DNA from: Sphingomonas sp. | GTDB lineage: Bacteria; Pseudomonadota; Alphaproteobacteria; Sphingomonadales; Sphingomonadaceae | Assembly (NCBI GenBank): GCA_019247755.1 | Contig: JAFBAM010000247.1 | Location: forward strand, 1-8,975 | Reading direction: 5' to 3' | Length of the DNA: 8,975 nucleotides | In this document: positions 1 to 5,018 of the stretch, in pieces | Numbering within the stretch: position 1 is the first letter of the stretch | How the letters are laid out: each line of letters opens with the position of its first letter | Notes under the pieces: generated by a model | What the model saw: the letters and a program-made list of their open reading frames with translations, nothing else | What the model was told of the DNA's origin: nothing | Database searches by the model: none | Position numbers and translations under genes: made by a program

Positions 1-613
<613 letters not shown>

Positions 614-667
614 GACGATTGCGGACTCAGCGAGCCTAAGACGTCTCGCCGCGAGTGTTAGCGTGCC

Positions 668-699
668 TCGGGGCGGCCTTTGCGCCGCCCCGATTATAT
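668..699 (+). terminator. Rho-independent terminator of rpoD
   Basis: Perfect 9-bp stem CGGGGCGGC / GCCGCCCCG (669-677 with 684-692), extended by a T-A pair, with a 6-base loop CTTTGC, followed by the AT-rich run ATTATATAA. It lies 55 bp after the rpoD stop. The tail is T-poor compared with an E. coli terminator. Confidence 0.8.
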
Positions 700-760
700 A
701 AACATCCAAAATGGAAGTAATTCCGGTGGACGGCCTTTTACGGCTGTTTAGCTTGGCTGC

Positions 761-1165
761 GTGGGGTACGAGCGTCTTCCGTCGGCCGCCAAATTGGACG
801 GGCCTTCGGCCGCCCATCTCTTCTTCAATGATTGTTTCATCCAAGCCGATCCGACGCGGGAGACACTATGGGTCGCGCACGTCGACCGGTCACGTCGCTG
901 CCTATATCTCGATTGGTTTCCTGGCCTCGAGGCGCAGGTAGACGTTTCGGTTCGGGAGATCGTTGCACAAGCTCTGGAGTTCGAGAGTGCGGGCATCGTC
1001 CTCTCGCACAATCACCCGAGCGGAGATGCAACTCCCAGCTTTTCAGATATCTGCTTTACTCGGCGGCTTGCCACTTCGTTGGAAGGGTTGGATTGCAAGG
1101 TTCTCGACCATCTGATCCTGGCCGGTAATGACTGCACCAGTTTTCGACGGAACGGACTGCTCTAG
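761..1165 (+). CDS. RadC-family JAB/JAMM domain protein, single domain
   Basis: 134-aa protein of the RadC (UPF0758) C-terminal type. The JAMM metal-site motif is visible as H83-N-H85-PSGD with D96 eleven residues after H85 (HNHPSGDATPSFSD), followed by LDHLILAG and a TSFRRNGLL end typical of the family. Full RadC proteins have about 220 residues with an N-terminal helix-hairpin-helix region; that part is absent. Short JAB-only versions are familiar from sphingomonads and from accessory DNA. The exact activity of RadC-like proteins is unsettled; a role in DNA repair was proposed and later doubted. The start is a GTG at 761 with no clear ribosome site; an in-frame stop at 749-751 limits any extension to 752. 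It converges on the next gene with a 6-bp gap. The fold is well supported, the start is not. Confidence 0.82.
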   Translation: MGYERLPSAAKLDGPSAAHLFFNDCFIQADPTRETLWVAHVDRSRRCLYLDWFPGLEAQVDVSVREIVAQALEFESAGIVLSHNHPSGDATPSFSDICFTRRLATSLEGLDCKVLDHLILAGNDCTSFRRNGLL

Positions 1166-1171
1166 CGCTGC

Positions 1172-1345
1172 TCAATTGCCCCCGTTGTCCAACGCCCGCC
1201 GCATCTCCTGCTGCGCCATTGCCAGATGCGCGGCGGCATCCGGACTGCACCCATGAGCGTCGAGAAGGTCCATCGCTTCGGTGACAAGCGTCACGGCGCG
1301 CTTAAGCGCCTTCGATTGCTGAGCTTCGTTACGCTGACCGGTCAT
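1172..1345 (-). CDS. Small hypothetical protein, 57 aa
   Basis: ATG at 1345, stop TGA at 1174-1172, giving a 57-aa protein starting MTGQRNEAQQ. It is rich in Ala, Gln and Glu and has predicted helices (VTLVTEAMDLLDAHG, then PDAAAHLAMAQQEMRRAL). No signal peptide, membrane segment or cysteine pair is seen. Support comes from a soluble amphipathic composition, neat tail-to-tail packing 6 bp from the JAB gene, and resemblance to small sphingomonad hypothetical proteins with a D-L-L-D-x-H-G-x-x-P-x-A-A-A-H-L core, recalled rather than searched. It may be co-oriented with the MarR-like gene upstream of it (73-bp gap). The function is unknown. Confidence 0.62.
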   Translation of the reverse strand: MTGQRNEAQQSKALKRAVTLVTEAMDLLDAHGCSPDAAAHLAMAQQEMRRALDNGGN

Positions 1346-1418
1346 CCGAGCCCCCGGCTTACACGGCTGTCAGCCTCGCTCTTTTGGTCGCCGTTTGCAA
1401 CGGCTGACGGGACGGCAC

Positions 1419-1937
1419 TTAGTCCGTATTGGCCTTCGAGGGCCCCTCGCAGTGGAACAACCGGGTCAGATACTTGCGCATCAGCGTCTTCCCCTTATCG
1501 GTCAGCCCGACGAGGTGTTGCCGATGGTCGAGAACCGCTGGACCGCGCTCGATTAGTCCTTCGTCAAAAAGGATCTTCTGCCATCGATGGCCCGTGGAGG
1601 GTGGAACGTTGGCGGCGTGAGCGAGCGATGTGACGCCGAGGAATATCCCTTGTCTCGGCAGACAATAGAGCGCGAGCAGCATATCCCAGGCCGGCTCGCC
1701 GAATAGCTGCTGGTTGAATATGCGGTCCCTGTTGCGCCGGGCGTCGTAGATTTGACATGCGAGCGCCCAAAGTTGCCGATCCGTCGGCTCCTTCGGCGCT
1801 TCCCGACGGAGTTCTTCCTCGGTCGCGGCCGCGACTTCCTCCAGTCCGAGCCTGACTTCAAGTGGCAGCCGATCCTCTAACGGCTTGCTCACATCGTCGG
1901 CGCTGATCTGAGGATCAAACTTGTCTTGGTGCGACAC
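1419..1937 (-). CDS. MarR-like winged-helix transcriptional regulator
   Basis: 172-aa protein. Residues 1-50 are an acidic, probably flexible N-terminal stretch. Residues 55-95 form a helical part (YDARRNRDRIF, QLFGEPAWDMLLALY). Residues 100-133 look like the helix-turn-helix (GVTSLAHAANVPPSTGHRWQ, then a recognition-helix continuation FDEGLIERG), and 138-150 like the wing (HRQHLVGLTDKGK). This layout matches MarR-type regulators common in sphingomonads, often next to unrelated small genes. MarR proteins usually bind DNA as dimers and repress, with release by small ligands or oxidation; the ligand here is unknown. The start is GTG at 1937 with only a weak G-rich site upstream, so the N-terminus is uncertain. 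An inverted repeat about 210 bp upstream is a possible operator (inference). Confidence 0.8.
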   Translation of the reverse strand: MSHQDKFDPQISADDVSKPLEDRLPLEVRLGLEEVAAATEEELRREAPKEPTDRQLWALACQIYDARRNRDRIFNQQLFGEPAWDMLLALYCLPRQGIFLGVTSLAHAANVPPSTGHRWQKILFDEGLIERGPAVLDHRQHLVGLTDKGKTLMRKYLTRLFHCEGPSKANTD

Positions 1938-2320
1938 CGCCCGCTTACTACCTTCCCCGACTTCCGAGCGCCTCGATTGCTAACATTAGTTACTACGACT
2001 GCAAGTGCAGCCGGTTCCGACTTTGATCCTTCCGAAATTGAATCAAACGCTTGAAGCGCGGATCGCGAGGGCATGGGCACTCCGGAGCGACGGCGATCAA
2101 CCGTCCTCGATCCGGCGCACGGATTTTCCCGACGGGCGGATTGAAGTCAACTAATGTGTATTAGTCGACACTTCGGAGCTGAAACCGGGCGAAAAATGGA
2201 CGTCGCGCAAACTTCATCTGTTTTGGATCAACTCTAAACTGCCTCCGGATTGGATAAGAGCCCAAAGGCTTAGCAACCATTTTGCCGACAATTGCCGTCC
2301 CTCACTTATCGGAGGGATCA
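1938..2320. other. 383-bp intergenic region between divergent genes
   Basis: No convincing gene on either strand. The region separates the minus-strand MarR-like gene from the plus-strand secreted peptide and is more AT-rich than its surroundings. It contains CTAACATTAG (1980-1989) and a larger inverted repeat (2143-2174) with the same CTAA/TTAG half-sites. A Shine-Dalgarno GGAGGG at 2311-2316 belongs to the downstream gene. No clear -35/-10 pair was picked out. Confidence 0.6.
2143..2174. repeat. Interrupted inverted repeat, possible regulator binding site
   Basis: Inner arms ACTAAT (2150-2155) and ATTAGT (2160-2165) are separated by GTGT. Outer arms GAAGT (2143-2147) and ACTTC (2170-2174) are separated from the inner ones by CA and CGAC. 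Together there are 11 complementary pairs. There is no T-run, so it is not terminator-like. It may be a dimer binding site, perhaps of the MarR-like protein; that link is inference. Confidence 0.45.
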
Positions 2321-2500
2321 ATGAAGAAGACTTTCGTAAAGCTTGGCCTGGTTTCGACTGCGTTCCTTGGGCTTGGCGCCGCCTCGCCAGCCGTCGGTGC
2401 CGGCAACGGGAACTGGATTTGCCCCTACAGCTGGGTGGGCAACCACTGGATGCTGATGCCCTGCTGGATTGACTACCGTAACTGGACGCACGGCAGTTGA
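2321..2500 (+). CDS. Small secreted Trp-rich peptide, 59 aa precursor
   Basis: The start at 2321 is fixed by a good ribosome site GGAGGG (2311-2316) four bases upstream; an in-frame start at 2282 is therefore rejected. Residues 1-27 form a classical Sec signal peptide: MKK, a hydrophobic core (LGLVSTAFLGLGAA), and a cleavage site after SPAVGA. The mature part of about 32 residues begins GNGNWICPYSW and holds five tryptophans (W32, W38, W43, W49, W55) and two cysteines (C34, C48) that could form a disulfide in the periplasm or outside. No known family was recognised. An 11-bp perfect hairpin 8 bp after the stop suggests its own transcript. A small envelope or exported peptide is likely; a bacteriocin-like role would be speculation. 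Confidence 0.75.
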   Translation: MKKTFVKLGLVSTAFLGLGAASPAVGAGNGNWICPYSWVGNHWMLMPCWIDYRNWTHGS

Positions 2501-2691
2501 TGTGGGGAGGCCGCATGTTCCGTCGGACATGCGGCCTTACTTCGCCGGCTCCCTGTTTCCTGGCCCTGTTCCTGATCCGTGGACGCCGCGCGACCATCGT
2601 CCTGCTCGCCACCCAGATCCTGCTCTTCGTGGTGCCCTATTGGCAGTCGGGCGCAGCCGAGCGGCTATGGCTGCGTACGCTCGGCTATTGA
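2500..2691 (+). CDS. Doubtful small membrane-type ORF, 63 aa
   Basis: Open frame beginning at an ATG that shares bases with the preceding stop (TGATG at 2498-2502); a second ATG at 2515 has GGGGAGG just upstream. It encodes one hydrophobic stretch (ATIVLLATQILLFVVPYW) and ends RTLGY. Against it: the first codons lie inside the strong hairpin at 2508-2537, which looks like the terminator of the preceding gene, and the G-rich site is part of that hairpin. No family was recognised. It may be chance. Confidence 0.22.
   Translation: MWGGRMFRRTCGLTSPAPCFLALFLIRGRRATIVLLATQILLFVVPYWQSGAAERLWLRTLGY
2508..2543 (+). terminator. Hairpin terminator after the Trp-rich peptide gene
   Basis: Perfect 11-bp stem AGGCCGCATGT / ACATGCGGCCT (2508-2518 with 2527-2537), extendable inward by a U-G and a C-G pair to leave a CGTC loop, followed by TACTT. 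It starts 8 bp after the stop at 2498-2500. The T-run is short, as is common in this GC-rich window. Confidence 0.68.
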
Positions 2692-2700
2692 GAGGACGCA

Positions 2701-2719
2701 ATTCCGCTTTCCTACAGGC
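2701..2719. repeat. Copy 1 of a 19-bp dispersed intergenic repeat
   Basis: ATTCCGCTTTCCTACAGGC. A second copy at 4281-4299 differs at one base (T for C at the fourth position) and has the same orientation. Both lie outside confident genes. The function is unknown; it may be a binding site or a short dispersed intergenic element. Confidence 0.55.
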
Positions 2720-2727
2720 GCCGTTTC

Positions 2728-2901
2728 ATGGTTTCGTCAGGGGATGAAGGACAGCCCCCTCCCCCGCCGACGCATTCCGCGCGCCGTTGTAAGTTCGCAC
2801 AAAATGGCGCCGAACCACGTGACATTAGTGGCTTTAAGCGCACGCAGCGGGCTGTCCGCGTCTTGGTTGAGGCGCGGCGCGACCACCGCCAGGAAACCTG
2901 A
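2728..2901 (+). CDS. Possible small basic protein, 57 aa
   Basis: ATG at 2728 directly after the 19-bp repeat, stop TGA at 2899-2901. The product starts MVSSGDEGQP, has a run of five prolines, then a basic part (GFKRTQRAVRVLVEARRDHR) that could be a helix. No ribosome site is seen and codon third positions are only weakly GC-biased. The helical basic C-terminal half looks more protein-like than a random frame, but no family was recognised and the gene may not be real. Confidence 0.3.
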   Translation: MVSSGDEGQPPPPPTHSARRCKFAQNGAEPRDISGFKRTQRAVRVLVEARRDHRQET

Positions 2902-2926
2902 CTGACGCTACCCGCGTTTTATCGTC

Positions 2927-3124
2927 ATGACTGGCAAAGTGCATGACGAGCCTAGCTCGGTCGCAACCGAGGAGGGGGAGGTCCACGTCGACGGTCCCGA
3001 CGGTGTCGCGGTCGCAATGACGCCCGAAGCGGCGGAGGAAACCGGCCACAGGCTGATCACCAACGCCTGCCAGGCGGCGGGCGAACGGCGATCGAAGCGC
3101 AAGTCACATCAGGAATCCGCGTGA
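2927..3124 (+). CDS. Small hypothetical protein with DGPDGVAV core, 65 aa
   Basis: ATG at 2927, TGA at 3122-3124. The N-terminus is acidic (DEPSSVATEEGE), followed by VHVDGPDGVAVAMTPEAAEE, then a helix (TGHRLITNACQAAGE) and a basic tail (RRSKRKSHQ). The V-D-G-P-D-G-V-A-V-x-x-T-P-E-A-A-E-E-T-G pattern resembles small sphingomonad hypothetical proteins (recalled, not searched). It is a soluble cytoplasmic protein with no signal peptide or membrane segment and one cysteine. No Shine-Dalgarno sequence is visible. The next small gene follows 31 bp later on the same strand, so the two may form a transcript. The role is unknown. Confidence 0.66.
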   Translation: MTGKVHDEPSSVATEEGEVHVDGPDGVAVAMTPEAAEETGHRLITNACQAAGERRSKRKSHQESA

Positions 3125-3155
3125 GACTATCTCGCTCGCGGAACGTTCAACCCGC

Positions 3156-3299
3156 ATGCGAACAAGAAAACCCGAGAATTCCGAGGAACGCGACGAGCGG
3201 CTGAAGCTCGAAGCCGAGCGAAAGAAGGAGCTGATGGCGGCGGAAGACGCTGCGGTCGACCGGCTGATCCGTGAGAACATCCAGCTCTACGGCGGCTGA
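3156..3299 (+). CDS. Small charged helical protein, 47 aa
   Basis: ATG at 3156, TGA at 3297-3299. The protein is 47 aa and strongly charged: residues 8-28 (NSEERDERLKLEAERKKELM) look like one long amphipathic helix, followed by AAEDAAVDRLIRENIQLYGG. The ending, with a D-A-A-V-D-x-x-I-R-x-x-I-x-L-x-G pattern, resembles a recurring small sphingomonad protein (recalled). It has no membrane segment or cysteine. The ribosome site is weak. It lies 31 bp after the 65-aa gene and converges with the 57-aa gene across a GC-rich hairpin. The function is unknown. Confidence 0.62.
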   Translation: MRTRKPENSEERDERLKLEAERKKELMAAEDAAVDRLIRENIQLYGG

Positions 3300-3305
3300 G
3301 TTTCA

Positions 3306-3328
3306 GCGCCGCCGGAAGAGTGCGGCGC
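3306..3328. terminator. Hairpin between convergent small genes
   Basis: Perfect 7-bp stem GCGCCGC / GCGGCGC (3306-3312 with 3322-3328) with a 9-base loop, placed between the stops at 3299 and 3337. No T-run follows on either strand, so it may only slow polymerase or protect 3' ends; a shared bidirectional terminator is plausible. Confidence 0.42.
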
Positions 3329-3336
3329 GATGCGCG

Positions 3337-3510
3337 CTAAAGTATCTGCCCTACGGTCTTGCCGTCGTCGCGCAGAACATCGCAGATCGGACAGTCCTCA
3401 CTGTCCTCCGCCTGCTGGACCGCGGCACGATCCGTCGGGGCCAGGATGTGCTTCTTCTTGATGACCACGCCACCCGCCTTGGCGAGCTTGTTTACGCGAT
3501 ACAGCTTCAT
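3337..3510 (-). CDS. Small hypothetical protein with C-x-x-C pair, 57 aa
   Basis: ATG at 3510, TAG at 3339-3337. The product begins MKLYRVNKLAKAGGVVIKKK and continues HILAPTDRAAVQQAEDS, then EDCPICDVLRDDGKTVGQIL. C40 and C43 form a C-P-I-C motif in a C-terminal turn. The opening KLYRVNKL strand and a basic loop suggest a small beta-rich fold. A longer in-frame opening up to 3825 exists, but the start at 3510 is preferred because conserved-looking sequence begins here and a G-rich stretch lies upstream. It resembles a small sphingomonad hypothetical family (recalled). A single C-x-x-C could bind metal in a dimer or be redox active; neither is shown. Confidence 0.62.
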   Translation of the reverse strand: MKLYRVNKLAKAGGVVIKKKHILAPTDRAAVQQAEDSEDCPICDVLRDDGKTVGQIL

Positions 3511-3645
3511 TCCAGATCCCCGCCGGCGTTGAGCGGAACCTAGCGCCTTCGCCGTCGAAGGAAAGCGCGAAACCGATTTTCTTGGTTCGAGCGCGCATTG
3601 CATGAGTTCGACGCCGAAGCAGCGATGATCCAGGCCGAGCAACCC

Positions 3646-3669
3646 GGAAAAGGGCGCCAGGCCTAGCGC
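3646..3669 (-). terminator. Terminator after the csp/66-aa gene pair
   Basis: On the minus strand GCGCTAGGCCTGGCGC (3669-3654) folds with four G-C pairs, a U-G and an A-U pair and a GGCC loop, followed within two bases by TTTT (3651-3648). It abuts the stop codon at 3673-3671, as expected for an intrinsic terminator of the cold-shock transcript. Confidence 0.55.
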
Positions 3670-3670
3670 G

Positions 3671-3871
3671 TCAGGACACCAGCCCCTGCTCAGCCTTTCG
3701 CCTGACCTCCGCTTCGCGCATTTGCTCCGATCGCTCCGCCTTGTGCGCGAGCGCCGTCCATGCCGCTTCGGAACGCAGGCAACGCTCGCGCACATGGTCG
3801 AGCGTTGCCGCATCCGCATCCGCACGCGCCTGGGCGGCGCGAGCGAGGAAGAAGTCGAGGTTGGTGTTCAA
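3671..3871 (-). CDS. Small helical hypothetical protein, 66 aa, coupled to cold-shock gene
   Basis: 66 aa, opening MNTNLDFFLARAAQARADAD with the core TLDHVRERCLRSEAAWTALA and a charged tail (KAERSEQMREAEVRRKAEQ). It appears entirely helical, with one cysteine (C31) and no membrane segment. The pattern N-T-N-L-x-F-F-L-x-R-A and R-C-L-R-S-E-A-A-W recurs in sphingomonads (recalled). The start codon is TTG at 3871-3869, three bases after the cold-shock stop at 3877-3875, and no good ribosome site is present, so it is probably translated by re-initiation from the upstream gene. The function is unknown; the coupling suggests co-expression with the cold-shock protein. Confidence 0.72.
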   Translation of the reverse strand: MNTNLDFFLARAAQARADADAATLDHVRERCLRSEAAWTALAHKAERSEQMREAEVRRKAEQGLVS

Positions 3872-3874
3872 GAC

Positions 3875-4120
3875 TTATTCGGCTTCGGAAGGCTGCTCGT
3901 CCCCCGCCGCATCATCGGCCGAGCGGAGGTTGGCCGCCGCCATCTTGCCGCGGCGATCTTCCTCCAGGTCGTAAGCGACGCGCTGGTTCTCGCGCAGCGT
4001 GCCCATACCGGCACGCTCGACCGCGGTGATGTGGACGAAGGCGTCCTGTCCGCCGCCATCCGGCGCGATGAAGCCATAGCCCTTTTGCTCGTTGAAGAAT
4101 TTGACGGTGCCGACTGGCAT
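3875..4120 (-). CDS. Cold-shock domain protein (CspA family) with acidic tail
   Basis: 81-aa nucleic-acid-binding protein that probably acts as an RNA chaperone. The cold-shock domain fills residues 2-64: GTVKFFNEQKGYGFI contains RNP1 (K13-G-Y-G-F-I18), and DAFVHI (26-31) is RNP2; the aromatic residues needed for single-strand binding are present. The ATG at 4120 is chosen because the domain starts there and GAAGGGAA lies just upstream; a longer in-frame opening to 4282 is rejected. A typical CspA has about 68-70 residues; this one adds an acidic tail (SADDAAGDEQPSEAE). The long 5' region before it holds a hairpin with a T-run, which could be a leader element. The 66-aa gene follows after 3 bp and probably shares its transcript. 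Confidence 0.93.
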   Translation of the reverse strand: MPVGTVKFFNEQKGYGFIAPDGGGQDAFVHITAVERAGMGTLRENQRVAYDLEEDRRGKMAAANLRSADDAAGDEQPSEAE

Positions 4121-4185
4121 GAATGTTCCCTTCGATTGGCCGGACGAAATGCCGGCCCGTTTCCTGCTAGAACCGACAAGATCGG

Positions 4186-4227
4186 AAAAAGGGGCCGCAA
4201 AGCGCCTTGAGACCGTAGGTTTGCGGC
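4186..4227 (-). terminator. Terminator-like hairpin upstream of the cold-shock gene
   Basis: Minus strand: GCCGCAAA (4227-4220) pairs perfectly with TTTGCGGC (4201-4194) around an 18-base loop, followed by CCC and TTTTT (4190-4186). It lies 65 bp before the cold-shock start. It may end the upstream 75-aa/29-aa transcript or act as a conditional leader element; the large loop lowers certainty. Confidence 0.38.
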
Positions 4228-4280
4228 TAGCAACCCGAAGCATAGGCCGGATGCGGCGCCATTGATAGCCTTGGGCCGTC

Positions 4281-4299
4281 ATTTCGCTTTCCTACAGGC
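4281..4299. repeat. Copy 2 of the 19-bp dispersed repeat
   Basis: ATTTCGCTTTCCTACAGGC, 18 of 19 bases identical to 2701-2719 and in the same orientation. On the minus strand it sits about 160 bases before the cold-shock start codon. It could be a regulatory site for that gene or a small dispersed element. Confidence 0.55.
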
Positions 4300-4431
4300 C
4301 GGCCCCTGTGGCTTAAGCTCGCCAATGCGGGCCCTTCCCGCGTGCCAGGGCTTCGCGCCGCTCTCCCAGCGAAGTGGAGGAGGTGGAGGAAGTATGGTTT
4401 TTCTACTTCGTGAACCGGAACCTCGACGATC

Positions 4432-4521
4432 TTAGCCCGCCGCGTTGATCCAGAAGCTGTAGGCAAAGACGAGGAGGATGATTGCCCCGATGCCCAAGGC
4501 AAAGGGATTGAACGATCGCAT
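4432..4521 (-). CDS. 29-aa single-span membrane microprotein
   Basis: ATG at 4521, TAA at 4434-4432. The product is 29 aa: a short polar start (MRSFNPFA), a continuous hydrophobic segment (LGIGAIILLVFAYSFWI, about residues 9-25) and a short end (NAAG). This fits one transmembrane helix with little outside it. The ATG lies 6 bases after the stop of the 75-aa gene, and a strong AAGGAGG lies 11 bases upstream inside that gene's last codons, so translation is probably coupled. Small single-span proteins of this kind often modulate a larger membrane complex, but no partner is evident here. It is too short for most gene callers. Confidence 0.6.
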   Translation of the reverse strand: MRSFNPFALGIGAIILLVFAYSFWINAAG

Positions 4522-4527
4522 ACGCGT

Positions 4528-4755
4528 TCAACCCTCCTTGTCGGTGCCGTTGAACGCCCGCTGCGGATGGAGGCGGAGCCTGCGCTGGCGGTCTTGAGCC
4601 ATCAGCTCGATGCCGCGCTCGCGGTGCATCTTCGCCAGCTCAAGGTGGCGCATGGCGACGGTGGGCTTGGCGGCGATGAGCGCCTTCTCCATCTCGCTTT
4701 CCGCGCGGCGGCGGTGGAATTCGCGAGAACTGATCGTGTTGGGTTGACTCATCAT
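4528..4755 (-). CDS. Small helical hypothetical protein, 75 aa
   Basis: 75 aa from the first of two adjacent ATG codons (4755, 4752). The sequence is helical and charged: REFHRRRAESEMEKALIAA, then AMRHLELAKMHRERGIELMA, then a basic tail (QDRQRRLRLHPQRAF). It has no cysteines, signal peptide or membrane segment. The two-helix layout with an R-R-A-E-x-E motif and H-x-x-L-A-x-x-H-x-x-R resembles small sphingomonad proteins (recalled). Its last codons carry the ribosome site of the 29-aa membrane protein gene, placing the two in one operon. An imperfect hairpin (4763-4792) sits just before its start and may be in its leader. The function is unknown. Confidence 0.66.
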   Translation of the reverse strand: MMSQPNTISSREFHRRRAESEMEKALIAAKPTVAMRHLELAKMHRERGIELMAQDRQRRLRLHPQRAFNGTDKEG

Positions 4756-4762
4756 GAGGCAA

Positions 4763-4792
4763 ACGAACCCGGGAAGCGCGTCCGGGTTTCGT
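4763..4792. repeat. Imperfect inverted repeat before the 75-aa gene
   Basis: ACGAACCCGG (4763-4772) faces CCGGGTTTCGT (4782-4792) with one extra base on the right arm. It lies 8 bp upstream of the minus-strand start at 4755, so it would be in the leader of that transcript. There is no T-run on either side. Confidence 0.4.
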
Positions 4793-4843
4793 CACCTTAA
4801 CACAGATAAATCAATTGGTTCGGCTATGTCGCTCAGCCGACGA

Positions 4844-4888
4844 AGATACGAAAGAGGGCGGTCAGCACCGAGGTGGTGACCGCCCTCT
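4844..4888 (-). terminator. Strong intrinsic terminator of the small-RNA candidate
   Basis: Perfect 12-bp stem AGAGGGCGGTCA / TGACCGCCCTCT (4853-4864 with 4877-4888), extendable inward after one mismatch. On the minus strand it is followed by TTTCGTATCTT; on the plus strand by CCCGTCACC. The T-rich side sets the direction as minus, where no protein gene ends. Confidence 0.72.
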
Positions 4889-4937
4889 CCCGTCACCTGC
4901 TCGGGTTGAGCAAGGCCGCCGGCCATCCGGCAGCCAC
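4845..4937 (-). ncRNA. Candidate small regulatory RNA with three stem-loops
   Basis: A minus-strand transcript of about 90 bases is predicted from a promoter-like element (4967-4943) to a terminator (4888-4853). Reading 5' to 3', hairpin 1 (4934-4915) has 8 pairs including one G-U around an AUGG loop. Hairpin 2 (4914-4896) has TGCTC/GAGCA plus two further pairs around AACCC, starting on the very next base. Hairpin 3 is the 12-bp terminator with a U-rich tail. No convincing protein gene covers this stretch. The packing of three hairpins with almost no unpaired leader is typical of bacterial small RNAs. Alphaproteobacteria are known to have general-stress small RNAs such as GsrN of Caulobacter; identity with that RNA is not claimed. 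Both ends are estimates. Confidence 0.5.
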
Positions 4938-4942
4938 GTCTA

Positions 4943-4967
4943 AACTCCATGCGCGGAGCGGCGTTCC
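4943..4967 (-). promoter_or_regulatory. EcfG-type (general stress sigma) promoter candidate
   Basis: Minus strand: GGAAC (4967-4963), 17 bases, GTT (4945-4943). The alphaproteobacterial EcfG consensus is GGAAC-N16-17-CGTT; the only departure is A for the C before GTT. It lies about 6-8 bases before the start of the first stem-loop of the small-RNA candidate. Chance occurrence is possible for so short a motif. Confidence 0.45.
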
Positions 4968-5000
4968 TTAAACAAGAATCTACCCGATTACCCACTCTGC

Positions 5001-5018
5001 GGTTACACCTTTGTAACC
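5001..5018. promoter_or_regulatory. 18-bp palindrome, probable operator
   Basis: GGTTACA-CCTT-TGTAACC: perfect 7-base arms around four bases, 60 bp upstream of the C-x9-C gene and overlapping its putative -35 box. The symmetry fits a dimeric regulator; which one cannot be told from the sequence. Confidence 0.5.

Larger units (their letters stand above)
4121..4431. other. 310-bp leader region upstream of the cold-shock gene
   Basis: No convincing gene. On the minus strand this separates the 29-aa gene from the cold-shock gene. It carries the second copy of the 19-bp repeat (4281-4299), an 8-bp hairpin with T-run (4186-4227), and a purine-rich run GGAGGAGGTGGAGGAAG (4376-4392, plus strand). 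Long structured leaders are known for cspA genes of other bacteria; whether this is one is inference. Confidence 0.5.

Noticed and set aside
1390..1404. GCCGTT-TGC-AACGGC hairpin after the MarR-like gene as a terminator
   Set aside because: Only 6 bp, with no T-run on the minus-strand 3' side (GACCAAAAG follows).
2896..2917. GAAAC-N17-CGTT before the 65-aa gene as an EcfG promoter
   Set aside because: The -35 box departs from GGAAC at the second base, and the spacing would leave almost no leader; too weak to list.
3337..3825. 162-aa minus-strand frame covering 3337-3825
   Set aside because: Only its last 57 codons look conserved; the upstream part crosses the 66-aa gene and its terminator in another frame.
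4393..4434. 13-aa plus-strand frame (MVFLLREPEPRRS) after a strong GGAGGAAG site
   Set aside because: Very short and no recognisable product; the purine-rich run alone does not prove translation.
4792..4995. 67-aa minus-strand frame (MEFRRGCRMAGG core) through the small-RNA interval
   Set aside because: It reads straight through a 12-bp terminator with T-rich tail, has no ribosome site, and looks like chance openness in GC-rich DNA.
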